A DNA stretch of 64,000 bases, taken from NCBI RefSeq assembly GCF_900103625.1, contig NZ_LT629700.1:2170001-2234000 (forward strand). The letters run 5' to 3'. A program made the position numbers and the translations under genes. Source of the DNA: Corynebacterium mycetoides. GTDB taxonomy: Bacteria; Actinomycetota; Actinomycetes; Mycobacteriales; Mycobacteriaceae. This document shows, piece after piece, positions 41,481 through 51,350 of the stretch (the first letter of the stretch is position 1; every line of letters starts with the position of its first letter). The notes under the pieces are model-generated. The model was not told the origin of the DNA. It worked only from the letters and a program-made list of their open reading frames with translations, and ran no database searches.

Positions 41481-43643
41481 CTACCGCTCCCAGACGCGGT
41501 GGGAGGCGAGAAGCTCCGTTACCGCGTCAACAGCCTGGGAGGGGGAGGAGACGGCGACGATACCGGGCTGATCGACTGCGATGCGAGCGGCACCCAGTGC
41601 GACGGAGGCATCCGGCCCGGCGAGGACAATCGCCTTCTTGTGGCGGTCGAACTCGCCCAGCATCGTGGCCACCTCCGGGGTGGCGGGTGGGTTGACCACC
41701 ACGGCAGCGTCGAACTCGATGGACCGGGCGGTGAGATACGTGCGGGACACGGACACCTCCTCGCCATCCAGGGTGAGAGTGCCGCCCTTCGTGGAAACGA
41801 TCATCGGAGTGATGCCGGCGTCGAAAAGCTCGTTGAGAAGCGAGCCGACCCCCTCCAGCGCCTGCTCCGGGCTGACCAGAACCGCTACCTGGCGACCGTC
41901 GACAGGCCAAGTCTTGCCCACCTGGGACAGCGCGGGCGACGGGGTGACCTCCGCGACCTCGTGCGGCTGCGGGTGAGGCAGGCCGAGGTTGTCCGCGACG
42001 GTCTCGGCGAGCCCCTGGTCCACGTGGGCGAGTACGTCCAGGTATCGTAGCTTCACAGCTTCCTCGTAGCATTTGCCCAGTTCGAAAGAGAACGCGTCGG
42101 TCAGGTGCTGCTTCTCCACGTCCGACAGAGACAGGTAGAACATGCGTGGCTGCGAGAAGTGGTCTTCGAAGGAAGCCGGGTTCTCACGGGTGATGTGGCC
42201 CTCAACGGGCTGCGGGACGTCGATAAGCGCACCCTCGTTGACGCTCGCCTCGGTGGGGTTGCCCTTATCCAGGCTGTTCGGCTTGTAGGGTGCGACGCCG
42301 GTGTGCGCGCCCTGCTGGTACATGCCGTCGCGGAGGTTGTCGTTGACGGGCGCGTGCGGGCGGTTGATTGGCAGCTGGGAGAAGTTCGGTCCGCCCAGTC
42401 GGCTGATCTGGGTGTCCAGGTAGGAAAACAGGCGTGCCTGCAGCAGCGGGTCGTTGGTCACGTCGATGCCCGGCACAAGGTGGCCCGGGTGGAAGGCGAC
42501 CTGCTCGGTCTCTTCGAAGTAGTTGCCTGGGTTCCTGTTCAAGGTCAGGGTGCCGATGATCTCCACCGGGGCGAGCTCCTCGGGGACGATCTTCGTCGGG
42601 TCAAGCAGATCAATGCCCTCGAACATCTGCTCCTGGGTGTTCGGGAAGACCTGAACACCCAGGTCCCACTCGGGGTAGGCGCCGGCCTCGATGGCGTCGG
42701 CGAGATCACGGCGGTGGAAATCCGGGTCCACCCCGCCGGTGATCTGCGCTTCCTCCCACACCTGGGAGTGGACGCCGAGACGCGGCTTGAAGTGGAACTT
42801 GACCAAGGTGGTCTCACCGGCATCGTTGATCATGCGGAAGGTGTGGATGCCGAAGCCCTCCATGGTGCGGAAGGAACGGGGGATTCCACGGTCCGACATG
42901 TTCCAGAAGGTGTGGTGAGTGGCCTCCGTGTGAAGGCCCACGAAGTCCCAGAACGTGTCGTGCGCGCTCTGTGCCTGGGGGATCTCCCGGTCCGGGTGCG
43001 GTTTGGCGGCGTGGATGACGTCCGGAAACTTGATACCGTCCTGGATGAAGAACACCGGAATGTTGTTGCCCACCAGGTCCCAGGTGCCCTCGTCGGTGTA
43101 GAACTTGACGCCCCAGCCACGGGTGTCGCGCACACTGTCGGCGGAACCGCGGGAGCCCAGCACAGTGGAGAAGCGCACGAAAACTTCGGTTTCCTTGTCC
43201 TTGGCAAACACTCCCGCCTTAGAAATCTTGGAGGCTGCGCCGTTGGCCTTGAACACGCCATGCGCACCTGCGCCGCGCGCGTGGACCACACGCTCAGGGA
43301 TGCGCTCGTGGTCGAAGTGGGTGATCTTTTCGCGGAAGTGATGGTCCTGCATGAGCAGGGGGCCACGCTCACCAGCGCGCAGCGAGTGGCTGGTCTCGCT
43401 CAGGCGCGCACCCTGAGCGGTGGTCAGGAACTCACCCTGCTGGGCGCGGGGATCTGGCTCGCCGGCCCCGATGTGGAACGGGCAGCCGGTCGGGGAGACC
43501 GCCTGCGGCGGCTGCTGGTCCGCTTTCGATTCGGGAGGCGTAGCCGGGGTAGTGGGCTGGTTCTTGTCCGGGGTGGCGTTGCCCGGGGTGCCGGGGGCCT
43601 TGTCGCCCTGCGGGGAGGCTGCGGGGTTGTTCTTCGGGGACAT
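41481..43643 (-). CDS. katE: Large-subunit monofunctional catalase (HPII type)
   Basis: The 720-residue clade 2 catalase converts H2O2 to water and oxygen using heme. An N-terminal Pro/Ala/Thr-rich extension (~1-60) precedes the core. The distal His lies in [15 protein letters not shown], the Asn region in [14 protein letters not shown] and the proximal Tyr in [17 protein letters not shown]-terminal flavodoxin/DJ-1-like domain (~575-720, [16 protein letters not shown]) is the mark of HPII-type enzymes. AGGTGAGAAG precedes the ATG. It stands alone, without an adjacent regulator. Confidence 0.93.
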   Translation of the reverse strand: MSPKNNPAASPQGDKAPGTPGNATPDKNQPTTPATPPESKADQQPPQAVSPTGCPFHIGAGEPDPRAQQGEFLTTAQGARLSETSHSLRAGERGPLLMQDHHFREKITHFDHERIPERVVHARGAGAHGVFKANGAASKISKAGVFAKDKETEVFVRFSTVLGSRGSADSVRDTRGWGVKFYTDEGTWDLVGNNIPVFFIQDGIKFPDVIHAAKPHPDREIPQAQSAHDTFWDFVGLHTEATHHTFWNMSDRGIPRSFRTMEGFGIHTFRMINDAGETTLVKFHFKPRLGVHSQVWEEAQITGGVDPDFHRRDLADAIEAGAYPEWDLGVQVFPNTQEQMFEGIDLLDPTKIVPEELAPVEIIGTLTLNRNPGNYFEETEQVAFHPGHLVPGIDVTNDPLLQARLFSYLDTQISRLGGPNFSQLPINRPHAPVNDNLRDGMYQQGAHTGVAPYKPNSLDKGNPTEASVNEGALIDVPQPVEGHITRENPASFEDHFSQPRMFYLSLSDVEKQHLTDAFSFELGKCYEEAVKLRYLDVLAHVDQGLAETVADNLGLPHPQPHEVAEVTPSPALSQVGKTWPVDGRQVAVLVSPEQALEGVGSLLNELFDAGITPMIVSTKGGTLTLDGEEVSVSRTYLTARSIEFDAAVVVNPPATPEVATMLGEFDRHKKAIVLAGPDASVALGAARIAVDQPGIVAVSSPSQAVDAVTELLASHRVWER

Positions 43644-43869
43644 CTTCTCACCTACTGCAAATCGGTTGTTGCTTACGTAGGCGAGAGTAGAGAAAGTCGC
43701 CTGACGGGCGCGCCCTTAGACCCTCACCTGGGGTCCGTCGAATCCCGACGGGTGTTGTGGCGGTTTGTTGTGTCCGCAAGCTTGTCGATGCCCACCTGGC
43801 CCAGCGCCTTGAAATCCCCTCGTCGTGCCCCGGTCCATTGTAAAAATACTAGCGTGCCGGGCGATGTTT

Positions 43870-44505
43870 GCTCTGGTAAACATTGAGGTCATGTCCACTT
43901 CCCGCACTGACCTGAATAAACAATCCCCGTGGGAGGTCTTCACGATCTTCACGCGGCTCGGCTGTACTTCCTTCGGCGGGCCGACAGCGCACTTGGGATA
44001 CTTCCGGGACGAATTCGTGGAGAAGCGCAAGTGGTTCTCGGACAAGCAGTACGCGGACCTGGTGGCGCTGTGCCAGTTCCTGCCCGGCCCGGCGTCGAGC
44101 CAGGTGGGCATGGCGATCGGCCTGCAGCGAGCCGGGTATTTGGGCATGTTCCTGGCGTGGGTGGGTTTCACCTTGCCGTCCGTGGTGCTCATGGTTGCGT
44201 TCGCCCTCGGGGTGGCGCAGCTGGGTGATATCAGCGAGGCTGGCTGGCTGCTCGGCTTGAAGGCGGCGGCTGTCGCTGTCGTGGCGCAGGCTGTGTACGG
44301 GATGGCGAAGAACCTGGTCACAGGTAAGATTCACGCGGCGATCGCAGTGGCGGCGCTAGTGCTCGTTCTGCTCGTGCCGCATCCGCTCATCCAAGTCGGC
44401 GCGATCGCGCTCGGCATCCTCGTCGGCCTGGCTTTGTTACGCGGCACAGGGCGAGAAAACGACAAGCCCCGTGAAGACACCGGCTCCCGCACCGCCGGGG
44501 CGGTA
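43870..44505 (+). repeat. Direct repeat, left copy (chrA 5' half)
   Basis: About 636 bases, from GCTCTGGTAAACATTGAGG upstream of the ATG to codon ~205 of chrA, match 50133-50765. From about 44060 onward the two copies are almost identical; the first codons differ more. The match ends abruptly at GGGGCGGTA. Confidence 0.85.
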
Positions 44506-44586
44506 ACCTTGGTCAGCCCGCTGCATGTACTTCATTTTCCTGGAGCCCTTGCTCGGCGACACGGATCGCGGAACCTTAAGCCTTAG
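43891..44586 (+). pseudogene. chrA: Chromate transporter ChrA, 3'-truncated
   Basis: The reading starts MSTSRTDLNKQSPWEVF at 43891 and follows ChrA through GCTSFGGPTAHLGYFRDEFV and LCQFLPGPASSQVGMAIGLQ to about residue 205. It then leaves the family (LVSPLHVLHFPGALARRHG) and stops at 44586. Only the first CHR half remains, roughly half of the 398-residue copy at 50154. Some bacteria use paired short ChrA halves, but no second half follows here, so a broken duplicate is more likely. Confidence 0.85.
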
Positions 44587-44814
44587 GAGGTCTCGAAAGC
44601 AGGTCAACGACGACGAGGTGGGCGACCGCGTAAGCGAGAGGCTCACCGCGATTGTGGAGTGCTTCGCTCGGCAAGCCATAGCGGATCGTCGCCGAAATGT
44701 GGGCGCAGTGCGAACGCTGACATGCAAGCATTGTGCAACCACGGTAATGTTTAACTGGTAAGTGGGTTGAGCGGGCTAGAGCTTTGCTGCCGTCCGCTGG
44801 TACGAGGCTGGGAG
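44506..44814 (+). other. Junction region between truncated chrA and the polysaccharide cassette
   Basis: No gene with convincing support. Open frames exist on the plus strand (44525-44761) and the minus strand (44576-44839), without ribosome sites or motifs. It starts exactly where homology to the full chrA ends and must contain the promoter of the cassette; TGTTTAACTGGTAAGTGG (44751-44768) is an AT-richer spot just ahead of it. Confidence 0.45.
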
Positions 44815-45381
44815 ATGGGCACGATGCTCGAAACCTCAAACGTTCTTGTTGGGGTCGCGGTGCTGTTCGGGGTACTTGTCTTGCTGACGCTGTACCTGCA
44901 GATCGGCCATGTCGTTCAGCGTAGGAAGGGCACCAGAAAAACGAAATTTCTCGGCGGCGCGGATTCCGGGGGTCACGGCGTGCAGGACATTCCTGATCCG
45001 AAGAACCTCGAGGAGCAACAGTGGGTGCTCGAACTCCTGCTTGACCGGGCGGGTTCCACCAGCGAACCGGATCAGTGGCAGGAAATCCGCCAAGTTGCAG
45101 CTAATAAGTGCGGGAAGATGCTGCACGCCACGTTGCGCTCGCGCAAGTCCTCGGACCGTCTCTACGCCCTGGCAGCGATTTACCGATTGGGGCTACGGGG
45201 ATTCGGACGCGCCATCGCAAAGATCAAGCCCCGTAACGGGCTGGAAGGCGTGTTCAAAGCGGCCATCATGGGCGAAAAGCTTGAGACGGCGGACGCAGCT
45301 GGAAGCATCAATGAGCTCTCGTTGGGAAGCATCTACGAAGCGATTCAGGCGACTGAGCAGAAAAGGCAGATCAATGCGTAG
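44815..45381 (+). CDS. Membrane-anchored helical (HEAT-like) protein, first gene of the polysaccharide cassette
   Basis: The 188-residue protein is read from ATG 44815 (a second ATG at 44824 is possible; GAGGCTGGGAG precedes the first). One N-terminal membrane helix (VLVGVAVLFGVLVLLTLYLQ) is followed by a basic stop-transfer stretch RRKGTRK, then a soluble part rich in paired helices (QWVLELLLDRAG, SSDRLYALAAIYRLGLRGFG, SLGSIYEAIQATEQ) that looks like HEAT/ARM-type repeats. I do not recognise a named family. Its stop overlaps the glycosyltransferase start by 8 bases, so the two are translationally coupled, and a scaffold or regulatory role for the synthase is the simplest inference. Confidence 0.75.
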   Translation: MGTMLETSNVLVGVAVLFGVLVLLTLYLQIGHVVQRRKGTRKTKFLGGADSGGHGVQDIPDPKNLEEQQWVLELLLDRAGSTSEPDQWQEIRQVAANKCGKMLHATLRSRKSSDRLYALAAIYRLGLRGFGRAIAKIKPRNGLEGVFKAAIMGEKLETADAAGSINELSLGSIYEAIQATEQKRQINA

Positions 45382-46813
45382 CGACATAGCGCTGACAATC
45401 CTCGCCTGGATTGGTTACTTCCTAGCGGCCTACGTGCTAATAGTAGTCGGTTTCTATTTCGCTATGATGGTCATCGCGCTCGTGCGCGTCAGACGCAACC
45501 GGAAATTCGAGCGCCCCCTGGACTTCCTCGGGGAATCAGAGGTTTTTGATCTGGGCGTGTCGGTGCTGGTGCCCGCCTACAACGAAGAGGCCGGCATCCT
45601 GCAGAGCGTGCGCTCCCTGCTCAAGCTGCGGTACACCGATTACGAAATTCTGGTGGTCGACGACGGCGCCTCGGATAACACATCCGCGTTGCTGATTAAG
45701 GAATTCGATATGGAGCCGGCGGACTTTCACCCCCGCGAGGACGCGCTGGAGACCGCAGCCGTGCTCGAGCGCTACCAGTCGAGCATCCACCCCAACCTGC
45801 GGCTGATACGCAAGGAAAACGGCGGCAAGGCGGACACCCTGAACTGCGGGATCAACTATTCGGCGATGGAGTACGTTTGCACGGTAGACGGGGATTCAAT
45901 GCTGGAGCAGCATGCGCTGCAGCGCATCATGCGCCCCTTTGTCTTCGGTGGTGGCGATGTCGCGGTGGCCGGCGGCACCGTCGAGCTCATGAACGGCAAC
46001 GACGTGGTGGGCGGTATGGCGGACAAGCAGGTCAACTTTTCAGAAAATCCGCTGGTGGCGATGCAGGCCTTGGAGTATTATCGCTCCTACCTTATCGGGC
46101 GCGTGGCGCTGAGCCAGTTCAACCTCATGCTCGTCTGTTCCGGCGCCTTCACCGTCTTCGACAAATCCTTGCTCATTCGTTACGGCGGGCTCGCCCGTGG
46201 GGCGCTGGGGGAGGACATGGAGGTGATTGTGCGCTTGCAGAAAAGCATGCGCGACGACTCCGCCCGCAAACGCATCGTTCACGTCCCCGACGCTATCTGC
46301 TACACCGAGGCCCCGGAAACCCTCAAAGTCTTGCGTCTCCAGCGGCGTCGTTGGCACCAGGGAATGTGGGAGAGCCTGTCGCGCCATCGAAGGGTGACGT
46401 GCAACCCGAAGTACCGCTCCCTTGGCCTTGTGGCCTTCCCGTACTTTTGGATCGCGGAGGCGCTGCTGCCACTCATCGAGCTCGCCGGCTGGATTTACCT
46501 CTTCCTCAGCTTTTTTGCAGGCCAGTTGTTCCTCGAGTTCTCGATCGTGTTCATAGCCTTCTTCATCATCTACTCCGGCGTGGTGAACACGATCGCTGTA
46601 ATGCTCAGCGCGTGGCAGCAGGGCAAATACCCTAGTTTCGCCGAGATCACCTACATCCTCGGCCTGTCCTTCACGGAGATCTTCTGGTACAAACCACTCG
46701 TGCTTTTCTGGAGACTTGAGGGCATCTTCCGCTTCCTGAACAAACAGAGCGAGTGGGGAAAGATGGATCGTGTTGGCTTGGGCAGCTCACAATCCAAGGC
46801 GGTGGTGCCGTGA
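45374..46813 (+). CDS. Processive family 2 glycosyltransferase (exopolysaccharide synthase type)
   Basis: The 479-residue protein has an N-terminal membrane helix (~7-37), a GT-A domain and three to four C-terminal helices (from ~350). Motifs: VSVLVPAYNEE at the nucleotide-sugar site, VVDDGASDN, DGD (172-174), GED (Asp281 as catalytic base region) and QRRRW (323-327), the QxxRW signature of processive synthases such as hyaluronan, chitin, cellulose and PgaC. Acceptor polymer is normally pushed through the membrane by the same protein. The substrate sugar cannot be told from the sequence. It overlaps both neighbours (8 and 4 bases). Confidence 0.92.
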   Translation: MRSDIALTILAWIGYFLAAYVLIVVGFYFAMMVIALVRVRRNRKFERPLDFLGESEVFDLGVSVLVPAYNEEAGILQSVRSLLKLRYTDYEILVVDDGASDNTSALLIKEFDMEPADFHPREDALETAAVLERYQSSIHPNLRLIRKENGGKADTLNCGINYSAMEYVCTVDGDSMLEQHALQRIMRPFVFGGGDVAVAGGTVELMNGNDVVGGMADKQVNFSENPLVAMQALEYYRSYLIGRVALSQFNLMLVCSGAFTVFDKSLLIRYGGLARGALGEDMEVIVRLQKSMRDDSARKRIVHVPDAICYTEAPETLKVLRLQRRRWHQGMWESLSRHRRVTCNPKYRSLGLVAFPYFWIAEALLPLIELAGWIYLFLSFFAGQLFLEFSIVFIAFFIIYSGVVNTIAVMLSAWQQGKYPSFAEITYILGLSFTEIFWYKPLVLFWRLEGIFRFLNKQSEWGKMDRVGLGSSQSKAVVP

Positions 46814-49800
46814 AGAAGTTGATCTCCGCCATCGCGCTCGTATCGCTGCTCCTCCTTGTCCCGGTGGTGGTGTGGGTGGCTAAGCCGAGTGACCTACACA
46901 GCGCCTTGGTGATCGAGAACAATGCCGGCACCGCGGCCGCCACGTCCGAGCGTCAGGACCGAGGAGCAGGATACGTGTTCAACTACCGCAAAATCCGTCC
47001 TACGTATACATCGTCGAACGACTTGGACTACTCCATCGATGAGCTCAAGGATTTCGACGCCGTGTATCTGACCACAGAGGACGGCTACCGACTGTCGCTC
47101 GCGGAGTGGAATAAGGTGGCGGTCAATATCGGCCAGAACGACCCGAGTCTGTTGGTAGCGGAGTACGGCGTTATCCAAAACGCGGAGTCCGGTGAGCTTG
47201 CTGAATACATTGCCCGAGATATCGGGGTCAAACCAACCGGGTGGTCAGGTAAGTACGTGGACGACCTCGCTCAACCGGGCGACTCCGACATTCCCGACCG
47301 GGTGGTCGCCGCGGCGGGCGGCTGGCAGTACTCGGGACCAGGGCTGGTGCTGAATAACAGCCGGGAGGCCAAGACGATCGTGCTTGAGCTCAGCTCGGAG
47401 GGAAGGAAGGGGGGCGTCGGTCTTGACCGCACCGACAAAGCACGGGAGCTCGGCTACAAGGACATTTCGGCACTATACGACGGCTGGTTCGACGTCATCG
47501 AGCCAGCCGCCGGGACCGACCCCCTCTACAACTTCGATCTTCGGCTCAGTGATGATCAACTGCAGCAATTACAGGCCAGCGGACTTCCCGGTGTGTTGCC
47601 GGCTGTGACCCTAGATCGGGACGCCACCTCGGACCGCATGTACCTTTGTGGTCGTTTCAGCGAGGTTGAGGGTGTGCCCCAGGTGTTTCAGTACGAGGGG
47701 ATCCAGCACCTTTACAGCTTCCTCCAGCGATTCAGCTCCAGCAACTTCTACTGGAGCGCGTTCTTCCCCATTATCAACCACACCATTAAGGAGCACGCCC
47801 GATCGTCTAAGAGAATGCTCGAGGCCAAGCAGGAAGTCGAACAGGAACCGACCGCTGGGGTTTCTTACCCAGCGCGCGTGGGCAAGACCAACGACCGCAT
47901 CGAGGTGAATATCGACGGAAAGTTCACCCCGTTGACCATCAAGGGAGTGAACATGGGCATGGCTAAGCCCGGTCACTTCCCGGGAGAGGCCGGGATCACT
48001 GAGGACGAGTACTACGCCTGGTTCGAAGAAATCGGCGCGATGAATGCCAACACCGTCCGCGTCTACACTTTGCACCCTCCGGGATTCTACCGGGCGCTGG
48101 CAAAGTACAACGCGTCACACGCGGCCAAGATCTACGTCCTGCACGGCGTGTGGATCAACGAAGAGTGGATCACGGGTGATTCGGACGCATACCACGACGA
48201 GGCGCTGCACGGTTTCCAGAAAGAGATCCAGCATGTGGTCGACGCGATGCACGGTAACGCGCTCGTGGAACATGTGCCAGGGCACTCTTCCGGCGCTTAT
48301 GCGGCGGATATTTCGGACTATGTCATTGGCTGGGTTCTAGGCACTGAATGGGACCCGTTCATGGTCCTGGGTACCAACGAAAAGCACCAAGACGCGGGGC
48401 AGTTCGACGGCGACTACTTTTACACGGACGAGGCTAGCCCGTTCGAGTACTGGCTCGCGGAGCAGATGGAATTCACCACGAACTACGAGGTGTCGCGCTA
48501 CGAGGAGACCCGGCCCATAAGCTTCACGAACTGGGTGACCACTGATATTTTGAACCACCCCTCCGACAGCTCAAACAAAGAGGACATCGCTGAGGTCAAC
48601 CCCAACCACATCCACACACGCGGAGTGATGGAGGAGATAGGCCAGTTCGCATCCTACCACGTCTACCCATATTACCCGGAATTCATCCGGATGGACCAAA
48701 AGTATGCGAAATCCAAGGATTGGAGGGGTGAGCCGAACCCGTATTACGCGTACCTGCAAGAGCTACGCGCTGCGCATACCATGCCAGTTTTGGTTGCAGA
48801 GTTCGGCATCCCCGCCTCGCGCGGAAGAACACATACTGGCCCCAACGACATGCATCAGGGCATGGAGTCCGAGCAGGAGCAGGGCGAGCACCTTGTTCAC
48901 ATGTACGAAGACATCCTGCACGCTGGCTACCTCGGTGGACTCGTGTTCACCTGGCAGGATGAGTGGTTCAAGCGAACCTGGAACACGATGGACTTCGACA
49001 ACCCCAGCCGCCGCGCCTTCTGGTCTAACGCGCAAACTTCTGAGCAGCAGTTCGGCCTGTTGAGCTTCGATACGCTAAAGGTCAAGGTCGACGGCGATGT
49101 CAGGGAATGGGAAGCCGACCCAATTTATTCCGCCGACAACGCGGAAGATCCGATCCGCAACGTTTACATTGACCATGATGAGCGGTACCTCTACTACCGC
49201 TTCGATCTCGCCCCAGGCGCGCACGAAAACGGGGGCTACCCAGTTGCATTGGTGGATACTATTGGGGGCCAAGGCAACGAGCACGTCAACAACCTGGGCG
49301 TGGACAGTCCGGTAAAGGCGGACTTCATGCTCTCGATGAAGCCCGGGAAATCGCAGCTGCTTGTAAACCCGTACTACGACATGCACGCCTACCTGTACGG
49401 CTACTTCCAGAAGTCAATACCGTACAGCGAGAACATATTCCTCAGCAGTACCGGTGAGTTCGTTCCCATCCGCTACGTATTGAACAACGAGATGCGCAAC
49501 CGCGAAACGGGCGAATTGATCCCCTTCGAGGAGTACGAGACAGGTGCGCTGCGGGAGGGCAACGGCAACCCCAACGCGGATAACTACGATTCGCTGGCGG
49601 ATTACGCTTGGTCCGCCGACAAATCGAAGCTTGAGGTGCGCATCCCGTGGCTACTTTTGAACTTCCGCGACCCGAGCCAGCGCGAGGTGACCTCGGACCT
49701 GTGGGGCAATCAGTCCATCTACGAAAGCGAGTTCGTAGACGATATCGGGCTGAGCTTTGTGTTTGTCGGTGGCGGCGGGGGAGATGAAGCGCTGCAGCAG

Positions 49801-49911
49801 GCAACCAAGCCGGTCCGCTACACCTGGGACAAGTGGGACCGTTTCGAGACGTCGCACCGGCTCAAGGAGTCCTACTTCATTTTGCAGTCTTTTTACGACA
49901 CAGTGGAGTAG
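46810..49911 (+). CDS. Anchored multi-domain protein with a clan GH-A-like glycoside hydrolase domain
   Basis: GTG 46810 overlaps the synthase stop (GTGA). The 1033 residues begin with a signal anchor (MKKLISAIALVSLLLLVPVV). Residues ~45-330 are a domain I cannot name (DFDAVYLTTEDGYRLSLAEW). Residues ~372-750 look like a TIM barrel: LTIKGVNMGMAKPGHFP, NANTVRVYTLHPPGFYRAL, a candidate acid/base Glu513 (VLGTEWDPF) and nucleophile Glu664 (PVLVAEFGIP). Residues ~755-960 start VKVDGDVREWEADPIY and YLYYRFDLAPG, like family 9 carbohydrate-binding or DOMON modules. Cell-surface trimming or export of the polymer made by the neighbouring synthase is inferred. Confidence 0.8.
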   Translation: MKKLISAIALVSLLLLVPVVVWVAKPSDLHSALVIENNAGTAAATSERQDRGAGYVFNYRKIRPTYTSSNDLDYSIDELKDFDAVYLTTEDGYRLSLAEWNKVAVNIGQNDPSLLVAEYGVIQNAESGELAEYIARDIGVKPTGWSGKYVDDLAQPGDSDIPDRVVAAAGGWQYSGPGLVLNNSREAKTIVLELSSEGRKGGVGLDRTDKARELGYKDISALYDGWFDVIEPAAGTDPLYNFDLRLSDDQLQQLQASGLPGVLPAVTLDRDATSDRMYLCGRFSEVEGVPQVFQYEGIQHLYSFLQRFSSSNFYWSAFFPIINHTIKEHARSSKRMLEAKQEVEQEPTAGVSYPARVGKTNDRIEVNIDGKFTPLTIKGVNMGMAKPGHFPGEAGITEDEYYAWFEEIGAMNANTVRVYTLHPPGFYRALAKYNASHAAKIYVLHGVWINEEWITGDSDAYHDEALHGFQKEIQHVVDAMHGNALVEHVPGHSSGAYAADISDYVIGWVLGTEWDPFMVLGTNEKHQDAGQFDGDYFYTDEASPFEYWLAEQMEFTTNYEVSRYEETRPISFTNWVTTDILNHPSDSSNKEDIAEVNPNHIHTRGVMEEIGQFASYHVYPYYPEFIRMDQKYAKSKDWRGEPNPYYAYLQELRAAHTMPVLVAEFGIPASRGRTHTGPNDMHQGMESEQEQGEHLVHMYEDILHAGYLGGLVFTWQDEWFKRTWNTMDFDNPSRRAFWSNAQTSEQQFGLLSFDTLKVKVDGDVREWEADPIYSADNAEDPIRNVYIDHDERYLYYRFDLAPGAHENGGYPVALVDTIGGQGNEHVNNLGVDSPVKADFMLSMKPGKSQLLVNPYYDMHAYLYGYFQKSIPYSENIFLSSTGEFVPIRYVLNNEMRNRETGELIPFEEYETGALREGNGNPNADNYDSLADYAWSADKSKLEVRIPWLLLNFRDPSQREVTSDLWGNQSIYESEFVDDIGLSFVFVGGGGGDEALQQATKPVRYTWDKWDRFETSHRLKESYFILQSFYDTVE

Positions 49912-50132
49912 CTAGCCATCGGGTGCGCCCGGTCAATCCAGCGCTAAACGTCGCCGAGCAACTGCTGGTGGTGTGCGGAACCCAAATTTCGATGCGGGCG
50001 GCGTGCGAAGAGAGAAAATTCTCCTCGGTCGGGCGCGCCGAAGAGGATCACGCGGTGGATGTCGGGCCGGGCACCGCATTATCGTATATAAAACCTCTGC
50101 CTGGTTTGCCGGCCCATGGTTGACAGGTCAGG

Positions 50133-50765
50133 GCTCTGGTAAAAGTTGAGGGTATGCCCACCACTGAGTCTCGTCGCGCATCGTCCGCTTGGGACGTTTT
50201 CCGCATCTTCCTGCGCCTCGGCTGCACGTCCTTCGGCGGGCCGACAGCGCACTTGGGATACTTCCGCGACGAGTTTGTGGAGAAGCGCAAGTGGTTCTCT
50301 GACAGGCAGTACGCCGACTTGGTGGCATTGTGCCAGTTCCTGCCTGGCCCGGCGTCGAGCCAGGTGGGCATGGCGATCGGGCTGCAGCGCGCCGGGTACC
50401 TGGGCATGTTCCTGGCGTGGGTGGGCTTCACGCTGCCTTCGGTGCTGCTCATGGTGGCGTTCGCGCTCGGCGTGGCGCAGCTTGGCGATATCAGCGAGGC
50501 AGGCTGGCTGCTCGGCCTGAAGGCGGCGGCTGTCGCTGTCGTGGCGCAGGCCGTGTACGGCATGGCGAAGAACCTGGTCACAGGTAAGATTCACGCGGCG
50601 ATCGCAGTGGCTGCGCTAGTGCTCGTTCTGCTCGTGCCACACCCGCTCATCCAAGTCGGCGCGATCGCGCTCGGCATCCTCGTCGGCCTGGCTTTGTTAC
50701 GCGGTACAGGGCGAGAAAACGACAAGCCCCGTGAAGACACCGGCTCCCGCACCGTCGGGGCGGTA
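50133..50765 (+). repeat. Direct repeat, right copy (chrA 5' half)
   Basis: The right copy of the ~635-base repeat at 43870-44505, here part of the complete chrA gene and its leader (GCTCTGGTAAAAGTTGAGG). Confidence 0.85.
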
Positions 50766-51350
50766 TGCCTCGTGCTCTTCTTTGCCCTTCTTTTTATTCT
50801 CCCTGTCGTAGCCCGGCTGATCGGCACGACGGGCGCCGATATCTTCGACACGTTCTATCGCGCCGGCGCGCTCGTCTTCGGTGGCGGCCACGTGGTGCTG
50901 CCGCTGCTGGAGACGGTCACGGTTGGCGAGGGGCTCGTGGACCACGACACCTTCCTCGCCGGCTACGGTGCCGCCCAGGCAATGCCCGGCCCGCTATTCA
51001 CCTTCGCGTCCTTCCTCGGCGCGAGCGCGGAGGGCATGAACTGGGCGCTCGGTGCGACGATTGCCACCGTCGCGATCTTCCTGCCGGCAGCGCTGCTCGT
51101 TCTCGGCGCGATGCCGTTTTGGGAGCGCCTCCGCACGATGCCGCGCGCGGGTGCGGCGCTGGCCGGCGCGAACGCCGCTGTCGTGGGAATTCTCGGCGCG
51201 GCGCTGTACACCCCGGTCTTCACCGCCGGCATCACCGGCGTGGTCACGCTGTCCATCGCCGTGGTCTGCTACGCCGCGCTGATTTCGTGGAAGGTGCCGC
51301 CGTGGGCGGTGGTCATCGGTGCAGCACTCGTCGGTTGGGTGGTGCTATGA
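50154..51350 (+). CDS. chrA: Chromate transporter ChrA (full length)
   Basis: The 398-residue membrane protein has two homologous CHR halves: GCTSFGGPTAHLGYFRDEFV with FLPGPASSQVGMAIG in the first, and GALVFGGGHVVLPLLE with AMPGPLFTFASFLG in the second. This is the normal length for a bidomain chromate efflux protein. GTTGAGGGT precedes the ATG. Its stop overlaps the next gene by 4 bases (ATGA). It is complete, while the upstream copy at 43891 is cut. Confidence 0.93.
   Translation: MPTTESRRASSAWDVFRIFLRLGCTSFGGPTAHLGYFRDEFVEKRKWFSDRQYADLVALCQFLPGPASSQVGMAIGLQRAGYLGMFLAWVGFTLPSVLLMVAFALGVAQLGDISEAGWLLGLKAAAVAVVAQAVYGMAKNLVTGKIHAAIAVAALVLVLLVPHPLIQVGAIALGILVGLALLRGTGRENDKPREDTGSRTVGAVCLVLFFALLFILPVVARLIGTTGADIFDTFYRAGALVFGGGHVVLPLLETVTVGEGLVDHDTFLAGYGAAQAMPGPLFTFASFLGASAEGMNWALGATIATVAIFLPAALLVLGAMPFWERLRTMPRAGAALAGANAAVVGILGAALYTPVFTAGITGVVTLSIAVVCYAALISWKVPPWAVVIGAALVGWVVL

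Noticed and set aside
41527..42072. 181-codon Arg/Gly-rich minus-strand frame
   Set aside because: Out-of-frame reading of the catalase C-terminal domain.
42105..43886. 593-codon open frame on the plus strand
   Set aside because: It is antisense to the catalase gene, which has full family motifs; GC-rich codon bias keeps the mirror frame open.
43891..44586. A functional short-chain ChrA half
   Set aside because: The family reading stops in mid-domain at the repeat junction and no partner half follows; the full copy lies downstream.
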